From NCBI GenBank assembly GCA_014058105.1, contig JACGCM010002198.1, positions 571,001 to 635,000 of the forward strand: a stretch of DNA of 64,000 bases, read 5' to 3'. Position 1 is the stretch's first letter, and each line of letters starts with the position of its first letter. Positions 22,034 to 32,947 of the stretch are shown in pieces. This DNA is from Kingdonia uniflora. Its lineage: Eukaryota > Streptophyta > Magnoliopsida > Ranunculales > Circaeasteraceae. The translations under genes were made by a program, and so were the position numbers. Under the pieces are notes generated by a model. That model ran no database searches and had not been told where the DNA came from. It saw only the letters and a program-made list of their open reading frames with translations.

Positions 22034-22426
22034 CATGTTCCTTACTGCTGTCCTGATAACTGTTTGTTCTTTGCCGGAATCTACCTGTTTCTTGCTGATG
22101 TTACAACCAGTTCTAATAACTATTTGTTGTTTGCTGAAACCTGCCTTACACAACAGCTCTTGCTGCCTGAACTTGCACTACCAATCCAACTGTTTTTGCT
22201 GCTGAACCTACATGTTATTCCATTGCCTTTTACCGGAGTTTACCCCATACTTCCTGCCGGTATAATTGTTGCTACTCATTACCAGAACAACAACTGAGTT
22301 ACTGTTGCTCTTCATTGTTGCTGCTATATACATTGCTATTGCTCAATCAAAGGGAAAGCTATACTAACAGGTTCATAAGACTTAACCTATATTTCTTACA
22401 TTTTAAAGAGTATTTTGACCTATAAT
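22034..22426 (+). other. E3 leader, first copy
   Basis: Non-coding leader with repeats of a 50-bp unit (ttccttgctgctgtcctgat ... gccggaatctgcctg; about 1-2 units here). It is homologous to 27720-28033. Confidence 0.75.
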
Positions 22427-23820
22427 ATGGCTCTTTCCTCAGAAGTGTTGAAGTTTGATTCCAACAAACCCTCTAAGTTTGATGGTCTCAACTTCAAGAG
22501 GTAGAAGAACAAAATGTTCTTCTATCTCACACTTAAGGAAGTGGCGTATGTTCTGGAACAAGAATGCCCTGTTGAACCTCCTGTTCCCGTATCTGCAATA
22601 GACCCTGACCTGATTACAAACGAATATGACAAAACCTTAGAATCAATTTCGAACTGGACTGAGGCAGACTTCAAATGCCGTAATTTTATCTTGAACGGTC
22701 TAGCAGACGAACTGTACAATTACTATCTACAGTCCGAAACTGCAAAAGTCGTTTGGGAAGCATTACAGAGGAAGTATGATACGGAAGAGGCAGGCTCTAA
22801 AAAGTTTGTCGTAAGCCGATATCTCTAGTTCACTATGGTCGACGATAAGCCAGTAATTTCCCAATCACATGAGTTGTAACGAATTGCACATGAGATCGTG
22901 TCCGAAGGGATACCTCTTAATGAACAATTTCAAGTTGCCGTGATGATTGACAAATTACCGCCTAATTGGAAAGACTATAAAAATATCCTGCGACACAAGT
23001 CAAAGGAACTTACCATGGAGAACTTGATTACTCGTCTTAGGGTTGAAGAAGAATCTAGAAAACAAGACCTGAAAGAGGAAATCCTTTTGGTTCAAGCCAA
23101 AGGGAAGGTCCATCTGAAACCTAAAGGGAAACCTTTCAAGGCTAAGAATGGCGGTAATCGGAACAACCGTCTTAACGGTGGTAATCCGAATAACCGTCAG
23201 AAAAATGGACACCAAAATCCTAATAAGGGAACGAACCAAAAAGCCCCACCATATAACGGAACAGTTTCTATTGTGTGCTTCAACTGTAACAAGCCTGGAC
23301 ACATATCTAGAAACTGCCGGAACCGAAAACCTGTTGCTCAGGCCAACGATACCGAAGAGCCCTTAGTGGCTATGATCACGGAGATCAACATGGTCGGTAG
23401 AACCGACGGGTGGTGGGCTGATTTGGGCGCTTCTAGGCATGTATGCTATGAACGTAATTGGTTCAAGACCTATAAGGAAACTGAAGACCAGAAGGTGCTA
23501 CTTGGGGATTCCCATTGCACCAAAGTGCTAGGCACTGGAGATGTTGAACTGGTATTTACCTCTGGAAGGACAGTGACTCTGAAGGATGTGATGCACACTC
23601 CTGAAATGAGGAAGAATCTTGTTTCTGGCTATCTTCTCAACAAGGCAGGATTTCAGCAAACTATTGGCTCAGATCAGTACATTTTGACTAAGGGTGGGAT
23701 TTTTGTGGGAAAGGGTTTTGCTTGTAATGGAATGTTCAAAATGAGTATTGAAATGAATAAATCTGCTTCTGCTTACTTATTGTCTTCTTTTAATATTTGG
23801 CACTCTAGACTATGTCATGT
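22427..23820 (+). pseudogene. gag: E3 copia gag and protease
   Basis: ATG at 22427 (MALSSEVLKFDSNKPSKFDG). Stops: TAG at 22502-22504 (Trp in the inverted copy), TAG near 22827-22829 (Lys codon AAG in the inverted copy), and TAA at 22877-22879, which is also present in the inverted copy. From 22898 the frame is open through the basic linker (NGGNRNNRLNGGNPNNRQ), the CCHC knuckle (CFNCNKPGHISRNC, about 23277-23320) and the protease region, where the motif reads ADLGASRH (about 23419-23442) instead of the ADSGASRH seen in the inverted copy. Confidence 0.88.
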
Positions 23821-24943
23821 TAATAAAAAATTAGTACACAATATGAGTAAACTTGGTATGATCCCTAAAGTAGATTTAAATGATTTTAATAAATGTCAAT
23901 CTTGTAGTCAAGCTAAGATTACTAAAACCTCACATAAAAGTGTTGTAAGGGAATCACAACTTTTGGATTTAGTACACTCGGACATATGTGAAATGGACGG
24001 TACATTAACTCGAAATGGTAAAAGATATTTTATAACTTTTATAGATGATCATTCAAACTATACTCAAGTTTATCTGATGCGTCACAAAAGTGATGCTATA
24101 GATATGTTTAGGACATATGTAACCGAAGTGAAAAATCAGTTTGATAGACACATTAAAAGATTTCGTAGTGATAGAGGCACAGAATATGATTCACATGAAT
24201 TTTAAAACTTGTATGAATCCTTAGGGATTATACATGAAACAACTGCTCCTTATTCTCCAGAATCTAACGGTAAAGCTGAACGTAAAAATAGAACGTATAC
24301 TGAGCTAATAGTAGATATTTTACTTAGTTCTGGATCACCCAAATCTTTATGGGGTGAAGCATTATTATCTGTATCCCATGTTTTAAACCGTATTCCTCAT
24401 ATCACATCTGAATTATCACCTTATGAAATTTGGAGAAAAAGAAAACCTAATGTTAGCTATTTTAAGGTTTGGGGTTGTTTAGCCTATGTTCGTAAACCTG
24501 ATCCAAAACGGACCAAACTAGCTAGTAGAGCTTTAGAATGCATTTTCATTGGTTATGCTATAAACAGTAAAGCCTATAGGTTTCTTGATATTAAGGATAA
24601 TATAATAATTGAATCACTAGATGTTGATTTCTATGAGGACAAGTTTCCATACTTACTAAGGGACAGTGGGAGTAGTAGTGGGGGTTCTCAACCTTCTACG
24701 TCTTTGACCCCTAATGTACCTCAAGTAAATGTTCCTAGAGCTGTTGACATTCATGATACAGACCCAGAACTTCGTAGAGGTAAACGTTTAAAGATTGCAA
24801 AAGATTATGGTAACGATTTTGTTGTAAATACCTTAGAATCGGACCCCAATACTATTAGAGAAGCGTTAACCTCAGGTGATGCTGATTTGTGGCAAGAGGC
24901 CATTGATGATGAAATGGATTCTCTTACTACAAATGAAACTTAG
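23750..24943 (+). pseudogene. pol: E3 copia integrase
   Basis: The pre-integrase segment HSRLCHVNKKLVHNM and the zinc-binding pattern CQSCSQAKITK lead into the core: VHSDICEMDG, FIDDHSNYTQVYLM, RSDRGTEYDS (about 24163-24192) and ESNGKAERKNRTY (about 24262-24300), so the DDE triad is intact. A single TAA at 24203-24205 breaks the frame; 24209-24943 continues to the C-terminal domain with the usual RRGKRLKIAKDYG motif. Confidence 0.88.
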
Positions 24944-26415
24944 GATTTAGTTAACTTACCTCCTGGTAGTCGCTCTATTGGGTGTAAATGGATATTAAAG
25001 AGAAAACTTAAACCAGATGGTACTATAGATAAATATAAGGCAAGACTTGTAGCAAAGGGATATGTGCAAAAAGAAAACATTGATTTCTTCGACACATATT
25101 CCCCAGTTACTCGTGTGACTACCATTAGAGTATTATTAGCCGTTGCTGCCGTGCACAATTTGTTAATTCACCAAATGGATGTAAAAACCGCATTTTTAAA
25201 TGGAGAGCTTGAAAAGGAATTATATATGGATCAGCCTGAAGGCTTTGTAGTACCTGGTGAGGAACACAAAGTCTGCAAGCTGAACAAGACCTTATACGGT
25301 CTAAAGCAAGCTCCAAAACAGTGGCATGATAAAATCGACCAATTACTTCTTTTAAATGGTTTTAAGATTAACGTTGTTGATAAATGTCTGTATTATAAAG
25401 TATCTGGTGAAAGTTGTATTATGATATGTCTTTACGTTGACGATCTACTTATTTTTGGTTCTACACTTGACATTATTTTAGAGACCAAAAATATGCTTAA
25501 CAATAATTTTGATATGAAGGACCTAGGCAAGGATAGTGTAATTTTAGGCATGAAGATCACACGCACAGACACTGGTATTACTCTTGATCAATCTCATTAT
25601 ATTGAGAAGATCTTAAAGAAGTACAAATATTTTGACCGTAGACCTGCGTGTACTCCTTGTGATCCACAAGTTAAACTTTTAAAGAACTTGGGAGAGGCAG
25701 TTAGACAGAAAGAATACGCAAGTATTATTGGAAGCCTTCGCTACGCTACAGACTGTACTAGACTTGATATAGCTTATGCTGTAGGGGTTCTATGTAGATT
25801 TACGAGTAAACCAAGTTTGGCGCACTGGGGTGCTATTGATAGAGTTATGCGGTACCTGAAAAAAAAACCATGAACTTGGGTTTACACTATCAGAAGTTTC
25901 CCGCGGTCCTTGATGGATTTAGCAATGCAGATTGGAACTCATTTTCGGATGATTCCAAAGCCACCAGCGGATACGTGTTTAGTATAGCTGGAGGGGCGAT
26001 TTCTTGGAGATCCAAGAAACAAACGATTCTAGCTCAGTCGACTATGGAGTCTGAGTTAGTAGCACTAGCTGCAGCTAGTGAGGAGGCAAGTTGGTTGAAA
26101 GACCTCTTGTCTTATATTCCTTTATGGAGTAGGCCTATACCACCGATACTGATCCACTCAGATAGTACTGCTGCGATAGCCAGAGTACAAAACAATTATT
26201 ATAATGGTAAGAAGTTAGCGATACGTCGCAAACACAGTACGATGAGAGGTTACCTCACATCTAGTACTGTTACAGTGGATTTTGTAAGATCGGAAAACAA
26301 CTTGGCAGATCCTTTGACGAAAGGATTGTCTCGTGACAAAGTGTGGAGCACATCCTTAGGGATGGGGCTAAAGCCTGTTATTGAATCACAAGTGGTGGGA
26401 ACCCAACCTAAATGA
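24944..26415 (+). pseudogene. pol: E3 copia reverse transcriptase and RNase H
   Basis: After one TAG at 24941-24943 (a Trp codon in the family), the reverse transcriptase is open to 25873: HQMDVKTAFLNGELEKELYM and the catalytic CLYVDDLLIF (about 25432) are intact. A run of A residues (25858-25868) causes a frameshift, and RNase H follows (25870-26415), ending LADPLTKGLSRDKV and GTQPK-stop. Apart from four point lesions, E3 pol is nearly complete. Confidence 0.9.
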
Positions 26416-26961
26416 CTGGAAATCCCAAGAAATAGGTTCAATGGGGAAAACAAATCACTGTGATATAGAATCATGCAAATAAGGAGCTTGTCACTCCAGA
26501 GTTCAACTCGCAGTACATAAATATAAATATGCATGATATCTTGAAGCGAATGTTAGGCTGAGTTCTATATCTCATTTCTTTGAGTGGGGTGTCTAGCTAC
26601 AAGAACACTCTTCATAGATTCACCAAGGTGATTGTAGAAGTGCGGCCGCTTCCTATGAGAAATTAGGCTAACTTCTCTAAAGCCTTCACCTATACTGGGA
26701 TTAAGCACATGGCCGAAAAGTGCTGGCATTTAGATATTGCACATGGTAGGGTTGTATGTAGTTTTCCTCACTGTATAAAAGCGAATAAAGAGTTCAAGAC
26801 TCTGTTCACTTATTATTCTTATACGTTGAAGATTGTCTACTACGTAAAGGTTCAAGTCTAAGGACACCTTCACTTAAGTACAACTCTATAATTGAAACCG
26901 TACTCTCGTTTCTCTTTTCATTCATCTATCCTTTTTTGGAAGTTTTTTAAAAGTGGGGGAT
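26416..26961 (+). other. E3 3' untranslated region and purine tract
   Basis: Non-coding; ends with the purine tract AAGTGGGGGAT (26951-26961) before the LTR start TGTTGGAAT. Confidence 0.8.
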
Positions 26962-27696
26962 TGTTGGAATTTTTCAAAACTTATACCTCTTTTGAGCCTT
27001 AAACCCATGACCTCTTGGTCATCTATTTTATGTGACTCTAATACTATAGCCTAAAGTTTAGTCCCACATTGTTTATAAACAATAGAGGAACTAAGCATAT
27101 AAGGTAGTACCCATGTGACATGTGTGTAACATGTGACATAGAGAGAGTGTATAGTTGTGTGAGTGTGTGAGAGGATTTTATACTCTATACACACTTGGAC
27201 CTCTCTCAGGCGGCCCGGTAGGCCGGGCCGGCTCGGGCTCGGACTTGGAATTGGAATTGGGATTGGGATTGGGCAATTGGCTCTTCTGGCTCTGGAGGCC
27301 TTGGGGGCCTTGGTCCTTTGGGCTTGGGCTTGGTTTATTCTTTAGTCTTGGTCTTCACTTTGTTCTCTCCACCTCTTGAGGAGACCTAATCCTCAGGGAC
27401 ACGTCCCACACGTTTGAATAAAGAGAGAGCCGTTGGGCAAACTCTCTCTATAAAAACAACTCCTCACCACCTTCAAAATACACACAGAACACAACTCTTC
27501 TCTCTCTCTCTCTCTTGTACGGTTACCTGTGGTGCATACTTCATTCTTACGTAGACTAAGTCTACTGTATACGTTACGCTCGTTGTATCCTAGAAAGAGA
27601 TCAGACCTTCGTTACCTTACCCGAGGTAGGTCGAAATACTCTTTAAAGAGAGTGCGACCTACGCCTCGAGCAATCACAACCTCTCTGCTGAGTTCC
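26962..27696 (+). repeat. E3 LTR (right boundary approximate)
   Basis: Starts TGTTGGAATTTTTCAAAAC. Includes a G/C-rich stretch (about 27190-27330), a TATA box (tctctataaaaac, about 27445-27457), a (CT)n run (27497-27514) and, near its end, an inverted repeat: GTAGGTCG/CGACCTAC (27626-27633 and 27655-27662) around the palindrome CTCTTTAAAGAG. Only one LTR copy is present, so the end cannot be fixed by comparison. Open frames at 27155-27379 (Gly/Leu-rich) are low-complexity LTR sequence. Confidence 0.7.
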
Positions 27697-27715
27697 CTGA
27701 AACTGCCGGTGATTA

Positions 27716-28033
27716 GTTCTTCTTGCTGCTGTTACAACCAGTCCTGATAACTTTGCCGGAATCTGCCTGTTCCTTGCTGCTGTCCTGATAAATGTTTGTT
27801 CTTTGCCGGAATCTGCCTGTTCCTTGCTGCTGTCCTGATAACTGCTTGTTCTTTGCCGGAATCTGCCTGTTTCTTGCTGCTGTTACAACCAGTTCTAATA
27901 ACTGTTTGTTGTTTGCCGAAACCAGCCTTACACAACAGCTCTTGCTGCCTGAACTTGCGCTACCAATCCAACTATTTTTGCTGCTGAACCTACATGTTAT
28001 TCCATTGCCTTTTACCGGAGTTTACCTCATATT
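27716..28033 (+). repeat. E3 leader, second copy, with 50-bp tandem repeats
   Basis: Three to four copies of a 50-bp unit (about 27720-27869: ttccttgctgctgtcctgat ... aatctgcctg) followed by the unique part of the leader, as at 22090-22250. It breaks into inverted gag at about 28022-28033 over a short shared sequence (gagtttac/gtaaac). Confidence 0.8.
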
Positions 28034-29446
28034 GTATACTAATTTCTTATTAACATGACACAGTCTAGAGTGCCAAATATTAAAAGAAGACAATAAGTAA
28101 GCAGAAGCAGATTTATTCATTTCAATACTCATTTTGAACATTCCATTACAAGCAAAACCCTTTCCCACAAAAATCCCACCCTTAGTCAAAATGTACTGAT
28201 CTGAGCCAATAGTTTGCTGAAATCCTGCCTTGTTGAGAAGATAGCCAGAAACAAGATTCTTCCTCATTTCAGGAGTGTGCATCACATCCTTCAGAGTCAC
28301 TGTCCTTCCAGAGGTAAATACCAGTTCAACATCTCCAGTGCCTAGCACTTTGGTGCAATGGGAATCCCCAAGTAGCACCTTCTGGTCTTCAGTTTCCTTA
28401 TAGGTCTTGAACCAATTACGTTCATAGCATACATGCCTAGAAGCGCCCGAATCAGCCCACCACCCTTCGGTTCCACCGACCATGTTGATCTCCGTGATCA
28501 TAGCCACTAAGGGCTCTTCGGTAACGTTGGCCTGAGCAACAGGTTTTCGGTTCCGGCAGTTTCTAGATATGTGTCCAGGCTTGTTATAGTTGAAGCACAC
28601 AATAGAAACTGTTCTGTTATATGGTGGGGCTTTTTGGTTCGTTCCCTTATTAGGATTTTGGTGTCCATTTTTCTGACGGTTATTCGGATTACCACCGTTA
28701 AGACGGTTGTTCCGATTACCGCCATTCTTAGCCTTGAAAGGTTTCCCTTTAGGTTTCAGATGGACCTTCCCTTTGGCTTGAACCAAAAGGATTTCCTCTT
28801 TTAGGTCTTGTTTTCTAGATTCTTCTTCAACCCTAAGACGAGTAATCAAGTTCTCCATGGTAAGTTCCTTTGACTTGTGTCGCAGGATATTTTTATAGTC
28901 TTTCCAATTAGGCGGTAATTTGTCAATCATCACGGCAACTTGAAATTGTTCATTAAGAGGTATCCCTTCGGACACGATCTCATGTGCAATTCGTTACAAC
29001 TCATGTGATTGGGAAATTACTGGCTTAACGTCGACCATAGTGAACTTGAGATATCGGCTTACGACAAACTTTTTAGAGCCTGCCTCTTCCGTATCATACT
29101 TCCTCTGTAATGCTTCCCAAACGACTTTTGCAGTTTCAGACTGTAGATAGTAATCGTACAGTTTGTCTTCTAGACCGTTCTAGATGAAATTACGGCATTT
29201 GAAGTCAGCCTCAGTCCAGTCCGAAATTGATTCTAAGGTTTTGTCATATTCGTTTGTAATCAGGTCAGGGTCTATTGCAGGTACAGGAACAGGAGGTTCA
29301 GCAGGGCATTCTTGTTCCAGAACATACGCCACTTCCTTAAGTGTGAGATAGAAGAACATTTTGTTCTTCCACTTCTTGAAGTTGAGACCATCAAACTTAG
29401 AGGGTTTGTTGGAATCAAACTTCAGTACTTCTGAGGAAAGAGCCAT
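28022..29446 (-). pseudogene. gag: inverted second copy of E3 gag
   Basis: Read leftward from ATG at 29446 to about 28022, this matches 22427-23860. It retains the Trp codon that is TAG at 22502 and the protease motif ADSGASRH. It shares the TAA stop (28994-28996 on the plus strand as TTA) with the + copy at 22877. It lacks Cys in the knuckle (CFNYNKPGHISRNC; second Cys is Tyr). The start codon is followed on the right within four bases by the resumed E2 LTR. Confidence 0.9.
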
Positions 29447-29449
29447 ATT

Positions 29450-30030
29450 GTAAGAGTTGGTGGGTCACACGCGTATGTGCAGCATGTACGGCCCATGTGT
29501 GCAAACTAGCTTGGGTGCATGGGCTACCCATGGGCTTGCTCGACCTAGGAAACCCGTTTATTATTATAAGTCTATGATTGGGCCTTGGGGCCTTGGGCCA
29601 TGGGCTCATAGGGATTCCTTTAAACACTTAGTCATTTTTTGGGTTTGAGGTGTGAGTTGGGGTGTCTCCAACAGATGCACCTTAAGGTGTTACTCTTGGT
29701 GAAGAGGCACTAACTTGAGGTGTGACTCTTGGTGAAGAGTTACCTATGCCCTATATAACCCAATTTCGTTTTCCTTTATGATCATCAGTTTTTCAGAGTT
29801 TTCTTGTGTCTTTTTACCAAGAGAAAACAAACGCAATCAAAGTTCGTTTGGCAGAAAGATAGAAGTGGTTTCTTCTTTCTGTGACTAATCGTTGTATCCT
29901 GTGAGACAGAGGCCTATATTCTTGCAAAGCACTGTGGCATGGGCAAATCTGTCTTAAGGAGATAGTGTGTATATACTAGACTCGATCATCTCCTTCAGAG
30001 GTGTTGGTTTTTCATGCAGATTGGAATACA
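29450..30030 (+). repeat. E2 3' LTR, right part
   Basis: gtaagagttggtgggtcacac ... ggaataca, corresponding to 16804-17384 with equal length (581 bp). The second CTTAAG box is mutated to CTTCAG (29993), weakening the 12-bp stem in this copy. Confidence 0.92.
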
Positions 30031-30035
30031 ATGTC

Positions 30036-31022
30036 ACCATTAACAACAGCTTCCTTGTGATAAGGTTTTTCTGTATTATCGTCGGTCGCCTCTTCTAGAT
30101 TAGCTTCCTTCATTGCTTCTTTGAAAGCATCATCCTTTTCGGAACCTTTTGATTCATAGTAGACATGAACAACATTTTTCACCTGTTCCAACTTCGATAT
30201 CCCATGATCCTCTGTCGTTACTTCATGTGAAAGAAGTTTATCGGAGTCCTCAATAACTTAGTTCTCATTAGTATTGATTTTTTCTCCCACTTCGACACTA
30301 GTATCTCAACTTTTGCTTCATTTAGAACTTCTTCAAGAGGTTCTTGAGAGTACTCAAAGCCATCAACCCTAGTGGATTCTTTAGATTCATGAAAGAAGTT
30401 AACTACATTGTCCACTACATTCAACTCAGAAATCGCGCCATCTGCAGTTCTAGTAAATTTATCAAAACTAGGTTCATCGAGATTTTTGACAACATCATCC
30501 ACCTCAGGATCTGTAGATTCATGAAAAAATTTAGCACCATTTTCTGTTAAATTCAACTCAAATGTCCCACCATCTGCTACTTCTGTAACTTCTTCAGAAC
30601 TGGGTCCAACGAGATTCTCCAAAACATCATCCCCCTCAGAACCCTTAGATTCATGGAATACTTGTACCACATTTCCAGCCAAGTTTAACTCAGTAACCGC
30701 ACCATCCACTATTTTTGTTACTTCATTCGAACTAAGTCTATGAACTCTCTCAAGAACACCATCTCCTTCAGTATCATTCGATTCATGAAACTTATGATCA
30801 ACATCATCATCCCCTTTCAAATTAGAAGCCCCATTATCCGACGTCCCCGCAAGTTCTTCCTCGCCAACTCTCACAGAGCTCTCAATAACATCATCTCCCT
30901 CTAAATCATCCACTTCATGAAACTCCTGATCAACATTATCATCCCCCCTTAACTCCGAAATCCGCTATCTCCTCAACTTCTACTGAAAGGGGTTTATCAT
31001 CCTTATCAATCTTTTGATTCTG
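30036..31022 (-). pseudogene. acidic protein with 44-residue tandem repeats
   Basis: The longest open frame is 30913-30218 (231 codons). The protein consists of tandem 44-residue units with a conserved core FHES..sEgDDv and ...ADGa..ELN: units begin VDQEFHEV, VDHKFHES, VVQVFHES, GAKFFHES, with further partial units VVNFFHES and VVHVYYES. Each unit is 132 bases, so the repeats stay in frame. The reading frame shifts near 30930 (G run) and near 30250. A splice-acceptor-like tract (ttgtttccag, minus) lies at about 31023-31033, so an upstream exon probably exists. It is interrupted at 30030 by E2 and resumes at 16660. I do not recognise the family. It could be a captured host gene fragment, since it lies inside the 36-kb insertion. 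Confidence 0.6.
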
Positions 31023-31694
31023 GAAACAATGTCACAAGTTAAGAAGTTCATGTGCTTGTCACGTGAGGGGTAAACGGTCTTGACGTATTTTTCTATCAAG
31101 TCAGCGTTAGTCTCCCACGGTTGACTAACAGTCAAGAAGAAAATGGGGGGTCATCACTCATAAGTGAAAAATAAGGGGGTAGACACTATTATCAAAAACC
31201 AAATGGGGGTACAAGCTTAAAAAACTCTAAAAATAGATCAAATTGATCCAACCCAACCAGTAACTACTATATGCAAGTAGAAATTGAAATATGCAACAAG
31301 AGTTCCTAGCTTCGGCTCCTAATCTCTAAAACTCGCCTTACATACGACCTGTCCCAATAGGACATTGGCTACCTTAGCTGAAGCATACTCAAAATCCACC
31401 TCTCTTGTAAGCTTCATACATACAATAGGTAATCCCCATCTTCAATACTCTTAACACAGAAGTGTGCCACAATAGTGGTTGTAAGCCTCGTTAAACATGT
31501 AAGTTTGGCAAAGCTTAGAGATATTCGTGTATGAATTGGTGACTAATTTTATGCTTGATTTTTGATGATATCGGTTAGCGTTATTTACTAAAGGCGGAGT
31601 AATCGTTTATCATAATGGGTGAAAATCAATATGGGAGCAAATCCCATACTAATTAATTATGTAAATAATGCATGTTGGCATGGATACTAATTGA
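31023..31694. other. unassigned sequence
   Basis: No gene recognised. 31080-31200 contains G-rich runs (gggggg, ggggg, gggggt) at about 30-50-base spacing that look like the end of an unidentified transposon. The rest is AT-rich, with no coding match. Confidence 0.35.
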
Positions 31695-32940
31695 TGGACA
31701 CTGCTTGAAACCCTTCGCAACATGTCTCGCTTTGAAACGCTCAACCTTCCCTTCAGAATCACGTTTGGCCTTAAAAATCCATTTGCATTCAACTGCTTTA
31801 GATCCTTTAGGTAAATGTGTCAACTCTCACACAGAGTTATGAGACATAGAATCTATCTCCTTTGTCATGGCATTACGCTACTGATCTGCAAAACTATTAG
31901 CCATAGCCATAGTCAAAGATATCGGATCCTCGAAATCAAATAAATCCCCTTCAACTGAATAAAGATGGTAATCTGAAGAAATAGCTGAATGCCTCTCTCT
32001 AGAGGATCTCTGAGTAGTAGCAAGAAGTTGAGACAGAGGTAGAATAACAAGAAGCTGAACAGGAGCAGGTGGAGGAAAAAATCTAAGTGAGAACCGGTGC
32101 TACGACGAGGTCTGGAATAGTGTCTAAAACCGTACTCGTCATAATGTCAAAAATCAGATAAATGCAGAAGCATAGCAACACTAATCAAAATAGAGTTGGA
32201 CTCCGAGTTTCAGAACCCTCCTCAAAAATAACCTCTATATGAATAGTACTGGTAGAGTGATCTCCCTCCTCAATAAAATGAGCCGGAGCACACTCAATAA
32301 TCTGCATGGGTCGAGAAGGAAAATAAAACCTAAATCCTTTCGATCTCTCTGGGAAACCAACGAAGAAGCAACTAACAGTTTTCAAATTTAACTTTTTAAT
32401 ATTTGGGTTAAACAGTCTCGTCTCTATAGGACACCCCAAACACGCAAATGATTAAGACTAAGATTTTTCTCAGTCCATAGATAATAAGGATTAACTGAAA
32501 TAGAACGAGAAGGAACTCGATTCAGAATATATAAAGAAAAGCATAAACACTCTCCCCACAAATTCACGGGGAACATTGTTCTAACATCATTCTGGTCTGG
32601 TGATCCAGAGATAGTGTACTGAGCTACAGTACCCTGATCCCTTAAATTCTGATAGAATGGTCCCAAATGTTGACCGTCTTGATCGATCTTATCATAATAC
32701 TCACCTCCTCGATTAGACCAGACAACCTTGATCTTTCAATCTAAATATTTTTTAACCTCTAACGGGAAAGTCTTAAATATATCAAGTGATTCAGACTTCT
32801 GATGAATAAGAAAAATGAAGGTATAACGAGAGAAATTGTCAATGAAAGTGATAAAATATCGATGACCACCTCGAGATGAAATAGGAAAAAGTTCCACAAA
32901 TGTTTGTATGAATTAACTGTAAAAGGTTTATCCTACGAGT
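31695..32940 (-). pseudogene. pol: copia fragment, other family (integrase to reverse transcriptase start)
   Basis: Read leftward: HTNICGTFSYF (about 32880), GHRYFITFIDNFSRYTFIFL, VWSNRGGEYYDK (about 32715), VAQYTISGSPDQN, LWGECLCFSLYILNRVPS (about 32540), GCPIETRLFNP (about 32435), then the reverse transcriptase start with KGSKAVECKWIFKAKRD (about 31775) and ARHVAKGF at 31695. Both Asp residues of the integrase triad read Asn (HTN, WSN) and the segment with the Glu is deleted, so it is catalytically dead. It is unlike the E4/E5 family in sequence. Confidence 0.85.
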
Positions 32941-32947
32941 AGATTGT

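Larger units (their letters stand above)
22034..29449 (+). mobile_element. E3 copia mosaic with inverted gag, inside E2 3' LTR
   Basis: Order: leader (+, 22034-22426), gag-pol (+, 22427-26415), purine tract and LTR (+, 26962 to about 27696), leader again (+, about 27716-28033), then gag inverted (28022-29446, minus). The block has no LTR at either end and replaces five bases of the E2 LTR instead of duplicating them, so it did not enter as a normal integrase product. Its start lies within the 50-bp leader repeats and its end within four bases of the gag start codon. Confidence 0.85.
16666..30030 (+). mobile_element. E2, Ty1/copia element with 3' LTR split by E3 mosaic
   Basis: The 5' LTR is 719 bp (16666-17384). 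The 3' LTR is in two parts: 21901-22033 (133 bp) and 29450-30030 (581 bp). These correspond exactly to 5' LTR positions 16666-16798 and 16804-17384; only five bases (tgtgc) are missing at the breakpoint. Target duplications ATGTC flank the element. The gag-pol region runs 17431-21287 on the + strand with several stops. The inserted block is 22034-29449. Confidence 0.92.

Noticed and set aside
27155..27379. Gly/Leu-rich open frame
   Set aside because: Lies inside the E3 LTR in a repetitive ggaattgggattggg stretch; low-complexity, no protein family.
28010..28040. Assembly error as the explanation for the E3 gag inversion
   Set aside because: Cannot be excluded without reads, but private mutations on each copy and the exact resumption of the E2 LTR after it argue for a real structure.
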